Assembly (NCBI GenBank): GCA_024196135.1
Contig: JAMQCK010000006.1
Coordinates: forward strand, 245,264 to 309,263
Source of the DNA: Pleurotus ostreatus/Saccharomyces cerevisiae fusant
Taxonomy: Eukaryota > Opisthokonta
Reading direction: 5' to 3'
DNA: 64,000 nucleotides
Under the pieces are notes generated by a model. That model was not told the origin of the DNA. It searched no databases and was given only the letters and a program-made list of their open reading frames with translations. Below are positions 23,001 through 30,735 of the stretch, one piece after another. The position numbers were made by a program, and so were the translations under genes. Position 1 is the first letter of the stretch, and each line of letters begins with the position of its first letter.

Positions 23001-23801
23001 GGGGATGGAAGGAAGGAATGTAGGAGGGATGAGGAAGTCGAACCAGCGAGAGGAGATGGTCGGCGGGAGGTGAGCCAGCAAGAGGGAGGTGAACCAGTAA
23101 GAGGGAGGTGAACCAGCAAGAGGGAGGCAATGCGGAGACTCGCACATTGCGAGCGCTCAGATTCAAATACTCACTTCCACGGCGCGATAATCAACACCAC
23201 GCCCACCGGCACGCGCTTGATCCTCCTCTTCAGTGTCGCCCCGTTCACGCTCTCCTCCGCGATGACGGTGTCCGCGAGCGCTTCTTGCGCGTTCGCGATG
23301 AGCCAGCGCGCGCGGCCGACGAAGCCGCGGAATTCGCCTGGGAGGGGGGGTTGAGGGGGTGAATAGGTGAGTAGGTTGAGGGGGAGAATAGGCGGTGATT
23401 GGGGAAAGACAGGCGGTGATAGGTGAAAGACAGAAACGCACCCGCGTTCTGCTTCAGTGGCCGCCCCATCTGCGCGGTGAGTTCGCGGGCGAGGGGGTTC
23501 TGGGTGATGTCTATGGAGGACAGAGTGAGTATCGGTATGAATCATAGCGCAAGCGCGCAGCAAGCTGTGGTCACGCACCTGCATTGGGATCCGTCAACCC
23601 CGCCTCCTTCTCAAACAGGTCCACGAATCGCGTCACGGCAGCGAGCCTCTGCCCGAGGGGCGCATTTGCCCAGCGCAAGCCAGCATTGGAGGCAGCATCG
23701 AGCGCGGTGGCGACGGCCTGCTGGGAGGGATAGTCGCGGACGCAGACGGACTGCTGGTCGACGGGGCTGATCGTGGTCTGGGTGGTGTCGCTGAAGGACA
23801 T
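20037..23801 (-). CDS. NAD(P)-dependent aldehyde dehydrogenase with repeat-expanded introns
   Basis: Oxidises an aldehyde to its carboxylic acid; the substrate cannot be read from sequence. The ATG at 23799-23801 starts MSFSDTTQTTISPVDQQ. Exons in order give ATALDAASNAGLRWANAPLG, a segment ending VGVVLIIAPWK, AGNAVVLKPSPQTPLVGERL, YISFTGSVAGGREVARVAA, the catalytic glutamate motif LELGGKDPAYV, the active-site cysteine in NSGQSCCAVE, EETFGPVVPILKVADDAEA, and the terminal FDQVTRPKSVHQKVLVGK. TGA is at 20037-20039. All catalytic residues are present and the coding part is about 490-500 residues, normal for the superfamily. The oddity is outside the exons: at least twelve introns, many containing their own tandem repeat, stretch the gene to 3.8 kb. 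Divergent from the DUF202 gene. Confidence 0.9.
20135..20231. repeat. Intronic minisatellite, 24-nt unit
   Basis: Four consecutive copies of a 24-nt unit built on GGGGACGACAATCGGGACG, inside the last aldehyde dehydrogenase intron. Copies diverge at only one to three positions. Confidence 0.85.
20636..20778. repeat. Intronic minisatellite, 24-nt unit
   Basis: Five to six copies of a 24-nt unit built on AACGAGCGCATCGCCGTG, within an aldehyde dehydrogenase intron. Two inner copies (20659-20706) are identical. The unit is unrelated in sequence to the neighbouring arrays. Confidence 0.87.
20895..20963. repeat. Intronic minisatellite, 23-nt unit
   Basis: Three copies of a 23-nt unit built on CTCGCTATCGTACCCGCGCC; copies two and three are identical. 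It is followed directly by a degenerate 24-25 nt GGCGAAGACxGCxACAGC array to about 21045. Confidence 0.85.
21509..21612. repeat. Intronic minisatellite, about 26-nt unit
   Basis: Three to four degenerate copies of CCCCAGTCGCAACATCGACC plus a few bases, in an aldehyde dehydrogenase intron. Confidence 0.75.
21867..21958. repeat. Intronic minisatellite, 23-nt unit
   Basis: Four copies of a 23-nt unit built on GGTCGGATGAAACGAACGAC, ending close to the exon encoding the active-site cysteine. Confidence 0.85.
22600..22715. repeat. Intronic purine-rich direct repeats
   Basis: Repeated AGCAAGTAACGAT and AAAGTACACAAAAAG blocks in an aldehyde dehydrogenase intron; irregular spacing, strongly purine-rich. 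Confidence 0.6.
23069..23125. repeat. Intronic minisatellite, 19-nt unit
   Basis: Three copies of GGTGAACCAGCAAGAGGGA with single-base differences, in an aldehyde dehydrogenase intron. A second degenerate G-rich array lies in the next intron at about 23340-23437. Confidence 0.8.
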
Positions 23802-24261
23802 GGTGGGTGATGTGGTTGGAATATTCACTAGACTGAGTTTGACCTGACGAGATGGAGGTGAAGAGTACAGCCAAGCAGTGGTCGTCCGAGTCAGAGTCTG
23901 CTCGCTATCGCGCACGATGCTGGATCGATGATAGGCAGCCGCGAAGCCTGGCCGCGGGCGGAGCGCTTCTTTGCGGTCCGGGTCTCCGAATGTGGCGTCA
24001 CAAGCCCCATTCGTATTGCGCGCTTCCATTTACGGCCCGGTCCGCGCTGGCCGCCTTGTGGCTGATCGAATTCCGTATTGTGGCTCGCATTCCGTATCGA
24101 AGGTTGTCACCAGCCTTTCTGACGCGACGACCGGCCTTTCTTCCACCGAGGAGCGGACCACTGCGACCGAGCAGCCTTTGCGTGCCCGGCGGGCTTGTCT
24201 GCGACCGACACCAACGCGTAGTCGCCCCTAGCGCCTCTTCAACCACCTACGGCCCCTCCCC
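23802..24261. other. Divergent promoter of aldehyde dehydrogenase and DUF202 gene
   Basis: 460 bp between two divergent start codons. No tandem array comparable to those in the flanking introns and no coding sequence was recognised; it must contain both promoters. Confidence 0.5.
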
Positions 24262-25640
24262 ATGTCCGCCCTCGCCCGCACCCTCTTTCAGCGCAACGGT
24301 CCCGCCCCGCGCGACTTTCCGCCCACCGACACCCCGCCTGGCACCCCCGGCAGCACGCAGCCGGTGACGCCGCGGAGTGAGGACGCAATGACGAGAGAGC
24401 CGTCTCAGGCGGCGTCCACCCCAGCAACACCTGCCCTTGCCTCAACCTCCCGAGACCCAGTAGACCCAAGACACATAGGCTCCCAACCCTTCCCAACAAA
24501 CAACCCCACCACCTCCACCTCCGACCCCCACGCCCTCGCCCGCGGTCTCTACTCCATGCGTCCGGGCCCACCGCGCTTTGTGGATGGCGCGCCTACGCAG
24601 GCATCTGCCGTACGTGCCTTTCCTTTCTCTTTATTTCCTACTCTTGTCTCCGCTTCCCCTCTCCACCTTCACCCTCGCTAACACCCCACTCCCCACCTCT
24701 AGCCCACCTCAACTTCCACCACACCCACCGCCGCCCCTGCGCCCTCACTCCCCTCAAGGCTATCCTCCCGCTTAAAGCGCGCATACACCCCTCTCAAGTC
24801 TACCGCTGATCGCATATCATCCGGCCTTCCCGATGTCACCCTCACCCTCGAAAACTCCGGCTCCGTCGCGCGCGACCACCTCGCCTCCGAGCGCACCTTT
24901 CTCGCATACACCCGGACGAGCCTCGTCATCGCGAGCACGGGCGTCGCGCTCGTGCAGCTGTTCACAATCTCGGCAGAGACGAGGGCAAGCGGTACGTGTT
25001 TATTTACTCGCGTCCAGACGCTTTGCTCGCGTTCAGACGTACGCAAGTGCGCATATATGCACCTCACATGCGCGCATACAAGCACCTCAAACGCGCGCAT
25101 ATAAGCACCACTCTGACGCTCTCCTTTTGCTCAGACTCCTCCTCATCCTCCGTCGCCTTCCAGCCTACCTCCCCCCGTCTCGCCCGCTGGGCACGACCTT
25201 TGGGCGCCGCGACGATCGCGTTCGGCATATTTGTGCTCGCCGTCGGTAAGTTCTTGCTCCCTTTTGTATCTCTCTTTCTCCCTTGCGTATCTCTCTTGCT
25301 CCCTTGTGTATTTCTATCATTTTTGTTTCTCTCCTCCTTCCTCCCCCTTCCCTGCCTCTTCCCTACCCTTCCTTACCCTTCCTTCCCCCCTCTCCTCTTC
25401 CCTACCCATTCTTCCCCGTCTTCCCGCTTCCAATCTCCATCCACTCGCCCTCTCCCCATCTACTCGCCCTCCTCGTACCCAAAACTCACCCCCCGCCCAG
25501 GCCTCGCCCGCTACCTCACCATCCAGTCCGCCCTCGTCCGCGGCACGTTTCCGGCCGCGCGCCTGGTCGTGGTCGCCATCAGCATAGGGCTATGTGTCCT
25601 CGTGGGCGTTGTGTTCGGTGGGGTGGTTGGTGGCGGCTAG
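24262..25640 (+). CDS. DUF202-domain membrane protein
   Basis: Small integral membrane protein; the molecular role of DUF202 proteins is unclear. The ATG at 24262 starts a long Pro/Ser/Thr-rich, probably cytosolic N-terminus (MSALARTLFQRNGPAPRDFP). The DUF202 signature follows in exon 2: RDHLASERTFLAYTRTSLVI. Three hydrophobic segments are seen: SLVIASTGVALVQLF, PLGAATIAFGIFVLAVG, and LVVVAISIGLCVLVGVVFGG. Four exons (about 24262-24609, 24704-24992, 25136-25243, 25501-25640) join in frame with GT-AG introns, and TAG ends the frame at 25640. Introns 2 and 3 contain short tandem repeats, like those of the neighbouring aldehyde dehydrogenase. Confidence 0.85.
25047..25116. repeat. Short tandem repeat in DUF202 intron 2
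   Basis: Three degenerate 22-23 nt copies of GCGCGCATAYAAGCACCTCA. Preceded by two copies of a CGCGTYCAGACG block. Confidence 0.65.
25256..25316. repeat. Short tandem repeat in DUF202 intron 3
   Basis: Three degenerate 20-21 nt copies of TTGCTCCCTTGTGTATCTCT, continuing into a pyrimidine-rich CCCTTCCTTA tract toward 25400. Confidence 0.65.
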
Positions 25641-26032
25641 GACAGCGACAAAGAGGGGCTGGTGGGGAATGAGCGCCAGCGGTTCTCTGCTAGGGTTGAG
25701 ATTTGGTGCGGAAGGGGGGGAGGAGGATGAAGGGGGTGGGAGAAGGGTTTGAGGGAGCGGGCAACAAGGGAAGGTGCGGAAGGAGACGGGGTAGAGGGAA
25801 GGGCAGAGGGCGTGGAAGGAGAAAGGGCGTGGAAGGAGCGGAGAGGGGATGGGCGGCAACATCGCATACACGGCATAGCCAGACGGCCGACACGCACGCA
25901 ATGGCCATGGCCTGCACTAAGCCGGAATTTTTCGCAGCAAACTCCTCCCCGCGCAAAGTCCTCCCCGCCCAGGGCGCAAGGTCCTGGCCGCCGGAGGCGC
26001 AAGCTCCTCCCCACCCAGGGCTCACGCAGCGT

Positions 26033-26130
26033 GCCCGACGAATGCGACCCATTGCCCGACGAATGCGACCTACCGCCCGACGGATGCGACCTATTGCCCG
26101 ACGGACGTACTATTGCCCGACGGACGTACC
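26033..26130. repeat. Intergenic minisatellite, 19-21 nt unit
   Basis: About five copies of GCCCGACGAATGCGACCTAT plus one base; first array of the intergenic mosaic. Confidence 0.8.
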
Positions 26131-26152
26131 ATGCCAGTCTACGGTCTCATCC

Positions 26153-26239
26153 CGGGGGTGCATTCGGAGAACGCCACTTCTCGGGGGTGCATTCGGAGAA
26201 CGCCACATCTCGGGGGTGCATTCGGAGAACGCCACGGCA
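26153..26239. repeat. Intergenic minisatellite, 29-nt unit
   Basis: Three copies of a 29-nt unit containing GGGGGTGCATTCGGAGAACG. The GCATTCGGAG core then recurs, widely spaced, to about 26590. Confidence 0.85.
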
Positions 26240-26327
26240 TATCTACGGGAGGGGCGTGTCGCGCATTCGGAGAGCGTCGCAGCTGCATTCGGAGTAACAT
26301 CTGGGCATCATCTGGAGGACGATTCGG

Positions 26328-26437
26328 AGGAGTGCGCCGCGCATACAGAGGAGTGCGCCGCGCATACAGAGGAGTGCGCCGCGCATACAGAGGAGTGCGC
26401 CGCGCATACAGAGGAGTGCGCCGCGCATACAGAGGAG
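26328..26437. repeat. Intergenic minisatellite, 21-nt unit
   Basis: Five perfect or near-perfect 21-nt copies; GCATACAGAG recurs at 26341, 26362, 26383, 26404 and 26425. This is the most homogeneous array in the window and therefore probably the youngest. Confidence 0.92.
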
Positions 26438-26699
26438 CACGGTTGCCCATTCGGATCTGCATATCCGGAGGACCGTGTTGTCATTCGGAGGAGGGCGTCT
26501 GCTCGTCACTCGGAGGAGAACGTCTGCTCGTCATCTGCAAGAGAGGCGCCTCGTCATCTGCAAGAGAGGCGCGCCGTCCATTCGGAGAACGGCGTGCTTC
26601 TTCTCCCGGTGCGTCCGATGCGAGGGACGCTCGTGCACGGTCCACAGGTCTTCGTCCGTACCTACTCCTTTCAACGTACGTCCTCCTCTCAAGACCTAA

Positions 26700-26848
26700 C
26701 GTCCACCGACAAGTCCTTACATCCACCGACAAGTCCTTACATCCACCGACATAGTCCTTACATCCTCCGATATAGCCCTTACATCCTCCGATATAGTCCT
26801 TACATCCTCCGACATAGTCCTTACATCCTCCGATATAGTCCGTACGCT
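26700..26848. repeat. Intergenic minisatellite, 20-21 nt unit
   Basis: Seven to eight copies of CATCCTCCGATATAGTCCTT plus one base, with early copies reading CCACCGACAAG instead. Confidence 0.88.
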
Positions 26849-26937
26849 ACTCACACACTCCGTACGCTGCTCACACAGGCCCGCGCGCCCCTTACATCAC
26901 GCCTCGGGCGACTCGCCACGATCTACGAATGCTCGGT

Positions 26938-27099
26938 GTCACGATATACCCTACGCGTTCATGATACACCTCATCCGTCCGTGATAAACCTTACGCGTCC
27001 GTGATACACCTTACGCGTTACGATACACCCTACGCGTTCACGATACACCTTACGCGTTCATGATACACCTTACGCGTTCATGATACACCTTATGCGTTA
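26938..27099. repeat. Intergenic minisatellite, 20-nt unit
   Basis: About eight copies of TACGCGTTCATGATACACCT, degenerate at the left end and nearly identical at the right. Confidence 0.88.
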
Positions 27100-27318
27100 A
27101 CGACCTACCTCGCGCTTTTCCCCCGTATACTCAACCCGCATACCTTACGATTCCGTCCATAAAATCCATACACGATAGTGCGGCTTCATATCCCCGTCGC
27201 GTCTTCACGTCTCCATCCGATCGAGCCTTCGTATTCGTCGCTCCTGCCCGGCCCATGACCTGCCTGTCGCTCGCACACTGCAGATCGTCGCAGTCGAAAT
27301 TCTTCGCTCTCCGTAATG

Positions 27319-27400
27319 TGCTCTCTTCTTCCAAACTGAGAAACTCTTCTTCCAAACTGAGAACCTCTCCTTCCAGATTCAGAACCTCTCCTTTCAAAGT
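27319..27400. repeat. Intergenic minisatellite, 21-nt unit
   Basis: Four copies of TCTTCTTCCAAACTGAGAAM plus one base, the last two diverged. Confidence 0.8.
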
Positions 27401-27416
27401 CGTCCAAGGCGCCGTC

Positions 27417-27484
27417 CACAAAAAAGGGCGTCACAAAAAAGGGCCACCCACAAAAAAGGGCCACCCACAAAAAGGGCCACCCGA
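27417..27484. repeat. Intergenic short tandem repeat, 15-17 nt unit
   Basis: Four copies of CACAAAAAAGGGCCACC. Confidence 0.8.
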
Positions 27485-27492
27485 AAAGTCAA

Positions 27493-27570
27493 ACCTGTCC
27501 GGTCAGCCGAAAAATTAAACCTGCCTGGTCAGCCGAAAAATTAAACCTGCCTGGTCAGCCGAAAAATTGA
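27493..27570. repeat. Intergenic minisatellite, 26-nt unit, supplying a Pol III terminator
   Basis: Three copies of a 26-nt unit containing CCTGCCTGGTCAGCCGAAAA followed by ATTAAA. Read on the minus strand each copy has a TTTTT run. The copy nearest the tRNA gene (27562-27566) sits where RNA polymerase III would terminate, about 27 nt past the tRNA 3' end. Confidence 0.8.
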
Positions 27571-27592
27571 ACTTTGTCTGAGAGACTTTCAT

Positions 27593-27727
27593 TGACGAGA
27601 GCGAGATTCGAACTCGCGCCCCGAAAGACTAGATGGAGAGGTGGGCCCTGGCGCCATTGTGTGCGCAATGGTGCCAAGGCCCACCAGGTCCTGATTCTAG
27701 CGCCTTAGACCGCTCGGCCATCTCGCC
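27593..27727 (-). tRNA. tRNA-Leu (anticodon CAG) with a 55-nt intron
   Basis: On the minus strand the 5' acceptor GGCGAGA pairs with TCTCGTC, discriminator A. The D-arm/A-box reads TGGCCGAGCGGTCTAAGGC, as in fungal tRNA-Leu. The anticodon stem CTAGA pairs with TCTAG. The loop carries anticodon CAG at 27691-27693. The T-arm is GCGAG TTCGAAT CTCGC (B box). A short class II variable arm, TCTTTCGGGGC, is present. The intron is inferred at about 27635-27689, one base 3' of the anticodon, the canonical position. It folds into a 20-bp hairpin. The mature tRNA is about 80 nt plus CCA. Confidence 0.93.
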
Positions 27728-28499
27728 ATGTCGGCTGACGAGCGTGCGAGGTAGTGACGGTGTGGATTTACGACGGCGTGTGGGTTCTGCAACGGGGTGT
27801 CGATATCGGTCGAGTGTGTAGATATCGGACTAAGCCAGTCTGCAGATGGCGGATCTTCAGCGAGCCGCCAAATCTGTCCGAACATCGTGCTTATAAAACA
27901 GATCGGACTGCAATGGGTCAGAAAGCACCACGCTAGGAGCACTCGCTCAAGAAAGGCCTTCGACACGTCTCGGGTAGAGAAGTATTACGGACTGATCTGA
28001 AAGGTGACGAGCATGTAGGGCACGTCGGCAGGCACATTCGAAAGAGGAAGAGGGGAAGAATGCATTCATACTCACGATGAGGACCAACGCCACTCAAGGC
28101 AAGGATGCGTACGGAGGTTGGATATATGGCCACCCTCAGCACCGACATGCTCTTTGAAGAGAGTAAGGGGGATGCGGCGAGCTCTTTTCTTGAACTTGCC
28201 CCAAAAGCCCGCCTACAGCCTGAGAGCACGCGGTCGGATTCGAACTGCTCGTCGGCAGTTGCCGTTCAGGATTGCTTCCGCTCAATGCTACGTGAAGCAG
28301 ACCGTACCATTCACCTCATCCTCGTCCTTGATGGGGTTAAGATGCAGCTGAAGCGAGGATGTGCGCCATGAGAAGTATGATGGCTCTTCCTCCCTCTGGA
28401 AAGAGCTAGTACCGCCTCTGATTACCTACAAACCCCCTCGGCACAAGATCGTAGTTGCTCGGCGCTGAGTGTGATCGAACCGTCTCGTCCAGCGCCGCG
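27728..28499. other. Intergenic region between tRNA-Leu and F-box gene B
   Basis: About 770 bp with short open frames on both strands (for example 28105-28371, +) that lack recognisable domains, splicing signals or paralogues in the window. A TTCGAA-containing stretch near 28230 resembles a tRNA T-loop but does not fold as a tRNA. Confidence 0.4.
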
Positions 28500-29975
28500 T
28501 CAGCGATGAAGGTCTATATCTGTCGCAACAGTACTCAGCATCACGAGCAAGATGGAAGAGAAGATGCGATAGCGTACATCCAGTTCCCGGTAATGCTCCT
28601 TTTCGTAGCCCCAATACGACTCGAAGTCGGTGCACACGGTCAGTACACTGCTATCAGCTCCCAGAACATCTCTCGAGATGCTCAGAGCTTGATCGTGCAC
28701 AGGACGCTCCTCATCGGTGTAGATCACAACGGATTGCAAGCGGCAGGTCTCGCGGGTCACAAGACGCTGAACGAACCGCATCACGCGCAGGACGAAGGCT
28801 TCGGACACGTCCGCGGTAGAGTCCACCCACGGCGAGTCCTCCCAAGGCTCGATCAAGAGGACAGCGAGCTGTGGGAGTACGTCCGCGGGCGCGTCCGCAA
28901 GAAGGGCAAATATATCCGTAGGAGAGTCCCCTGCGGCTCGGAGGGACAGAAAGCGCAGGGCGGGGCATAACCGGATAATTTGGAGAAGATGAATATCTCC
29001 CGTTTCTTGTGCACCATACGCCGTGCTGAGCGCCGCCAGGCTTGGTCGCCCAGAGCGCGTCAAAAAATCGAGGATAGCGCGATTGTCCCCGACATAGGAA
29101 CGCAGTTTCTCGAGCACAGGCGCCTCCAAATACGGCAAACACCAGTCCGACGAGTCAAGGCCCAGAGCCCGGAGGCGGAGAAGTTGACACCGTGCCGGGG
29201 AGAGACTGCCACTCGCACGGCTGTCGCCCTGCACGGCGCAGGTCTCGAGGTTGGGCATGTAGGACAGGAGGAACTCGTGACCTTCCTTGGAATATGACGC
29301 TCCCTGATAGCGCGTAATCTGCGCCCACGGCAGAGCGTGGGGCGGCGCGTGCGCGACGTCCGGGCATAGCTTGAGGATGGAAAGGCCCGGCGCCTGCATA
29401 ATTTGAGCCAGACAAGACAGATCCACGGCGCCCTGCGTGATCTTTCGAAAGCTTCGCAGGAGCGGTAGCGGTACTGCCTGCGACGATTCCACCGACAGCG
29501 AAGCCTTGGCAACTTTGACTAGTTGCTCAACCCCGCTATCACGGACGGTGACATCCCTCCAGCGTGCCTGATGCCTGCAGAGAAGCTCTACGACCGGACG
29601 CCACCAGGAATCTTGGCAAATCCAAAGGGAGTCGATGTCGAGCGGATGGTCGTGGGAGTTGATCAAGTAGCGTTCCAGCACCTTGCAGATCAGTGCTACG
29701 TGACGATCAGAAAGGGGGTGGACAGTAATCATGAGCCATTTTTGCATAACGGTGTTGATCCTGCACCAGAGGGATGACTGCGCCTGTGCCACGTCGCGCC
29801 ACCGCTGGCACACGTGGAGGAGCTTCCATACCGGATCGCTGGCCAGTGGATCGAGGTGTCGATCGCCTCGGAAGTGGATGAACACAAGTTGAAGCAGCTC
29901 CGTGGGTAAGGAGGAGATGTGAGAGGTGATGTGGGCCGCTTCGTGATCGTAGTATGGCTGTGTGGTAGCCTGCAT
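28500..29975 (-). CDS. F-box/LRR-type protein B
   Basis: Predicted SCF ubiquitin-ligase receptor, 491 residues in one open frame. The start was chosen at the ATG at 29973-29975 (MQATTQPYYDHEAAHITSHI). It aligns with the start of its head-to-head paralogue at 30736; the frame is open further upstream but has no ATG. The F-box reads ISSLPTELLQLVFIHFRGD, then KLLHVCQRWRDVAQAQSSLW. Leucine-rich repeats follow, including LLSYMPNLETC and LCPALRFLSLRAAG. The C-terminus ends FSSILLVMLSTVATDIDLHR. It differs from the paralogue throughout but keeps the same architecture, so both copies look functional. Target unknown. Confidence 0.88.
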   Translation of the reverse strand: MQATTQPYYDHEAAHITSHISSLPTELLQLVFIHFRGDRHLDPLASDPVWKLLHVCQRWRDVAQAQSSLWCRINTVMQKWLMITVHPLSDRHVALICKVLERYLINSHDHPLDIDSLWICQDSWWRPVVELLCRHQARWRDVTVRDSGVEQLVKVAKASLSVESSQAVPLPLLRSFRKITQGAVDLSCLAQIMQAPGLSILKLCPDVAHAPPHALPWAQITRYQGASYSKEGHEFLLSYMPNLETCAVQGDSRASGSLSPARCQLLRLRALGLDSSDWCLPYLEAPVLEKLRSYVGDNRAILDFLTRSGRPSLAALSTAYGAQETGDIHLLQIIRLCPALRFLSLRAAGDSPTDIFALLADAPADVLPQLAVLLIEPWEDSPWVDSTADVSEAFVLRVMRFVQRLVTRETCRLQSVVIYTDEERPVHDQALSISRDVLGADSSVLTVCTDFESYWGYEKEHYRELDVRYRIFSSILLVMLSTVATDIDLHR

Positions 29976-30735
29976 GCCGGTCGCGGCTTCGCTTGGATTG
30001 CGTTGAAACCCACACAAACCGCGACGCCAAAGTGCCTACAGGGAGAGCACGCCTCTATAATTGCCACGGCGTCTTTGAAGAGGAGGAAAGAACGAGATTC
30101 CGGCCTACGTTCGTGCCGAGATGTATTCAAAGATGGCGGAAGGAGACACGTTCATTTGGTCACACTGTGACGCTGAAACCCTGCCGATATTTACGTTCTC
30201 GCGCCGGTTCTTCGCGTCTACCATATCATTCCTACTTCAAATGCGGAACCACAGCCAAAGTCGGACAAGGATTTTGTGAGGTACGAGTACGTGGAAGATA
30301 TGTTAGGCTTTCCGTGTAAGCTTTATGTTCAACGTGTACGACTACTGTAAGTGGTTGTTGTACTTTGCTTGCTATGTCAGTGCACCTATAAGCTATTAGA
30401 CGCGATGGGGCTTCGGCTGCGCCTGGGAGGTCTCTTTAACATTAAAGAAAGCAACTCCGCGCAAAATGACTCTACACGGATTTGCAGTTGCTCTTCGGCA
30501 ATTGCCGACTGATATTGATGGACACGTGCATGACATGCGGCGTGTCCATAAACAACTTGCCTCCTCCCGTTATCTTGATATTTTATCTCGGCACGAGCGT
30601 AGCCCGGATTCCTGCTCCCTCCAAAAGCGGAAGCAGCATATATTGAAGCCATCGCTCTTCCCGTAGGTACTTTGGCGTCCCAATTTGGGCTTGGAGTTCA
30701 GGCTAACCCGAATGATATAGCAACAGCCGGACAGC
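29976..30735. other. Shared head-to-head promoter of F-box genes B and C, with inverted-repeat leaders
   Basis: Both ends carry the same 5' leader in opposite orientation. TCTCGGCACGAACGTAG (minus strand, about 30108-30124) matches TCTCGGCACGAGCGTAG (plus, about 30586-30602), and each is followed by CCGGAnTC. CTGTAGGCACTTTGGCGTC (minus, about 30023-30041) matches CCGTAGGTACTTTGGCGTC (plus, about 30660-30678). The homology therefore extends about 150 bp upstream of each start codon, as expected from an inverted duplication of gene plus leader. Confidence 0.7.

Noticed and set aside
20037..23801. Treating the swollen aldehyde dehydrogenase introns as transposable-element insertions
   Set aside because: No terminal repeats, target-site duplications or transposase sequence were seen; each intron instead holds a different simple tandem array.
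25727..27004. Long open frame of over 400 codons across the intergenic minisatellites, with a repeated seven-residue motif
   Set aside because: Its length comes from GC-rich repeats that lack stops; other frames over the same DNA are also open, array units of 20, 21 and 29 nt do not keep one frame, and no domain or signal is seen.
26033..27570. CRISPR-like look of repeated short units
   Set aside because: The repeats are directly adjacent with no unique spacers, differ from array to array, and the genome is eukaryotic.
28180..28300. Possible tRNA suggested by a TTCGAAT T-loop-like sequence
   Set aside because: The flanking bases do not form a T-stem, and no acceptor stem or A box could be found.
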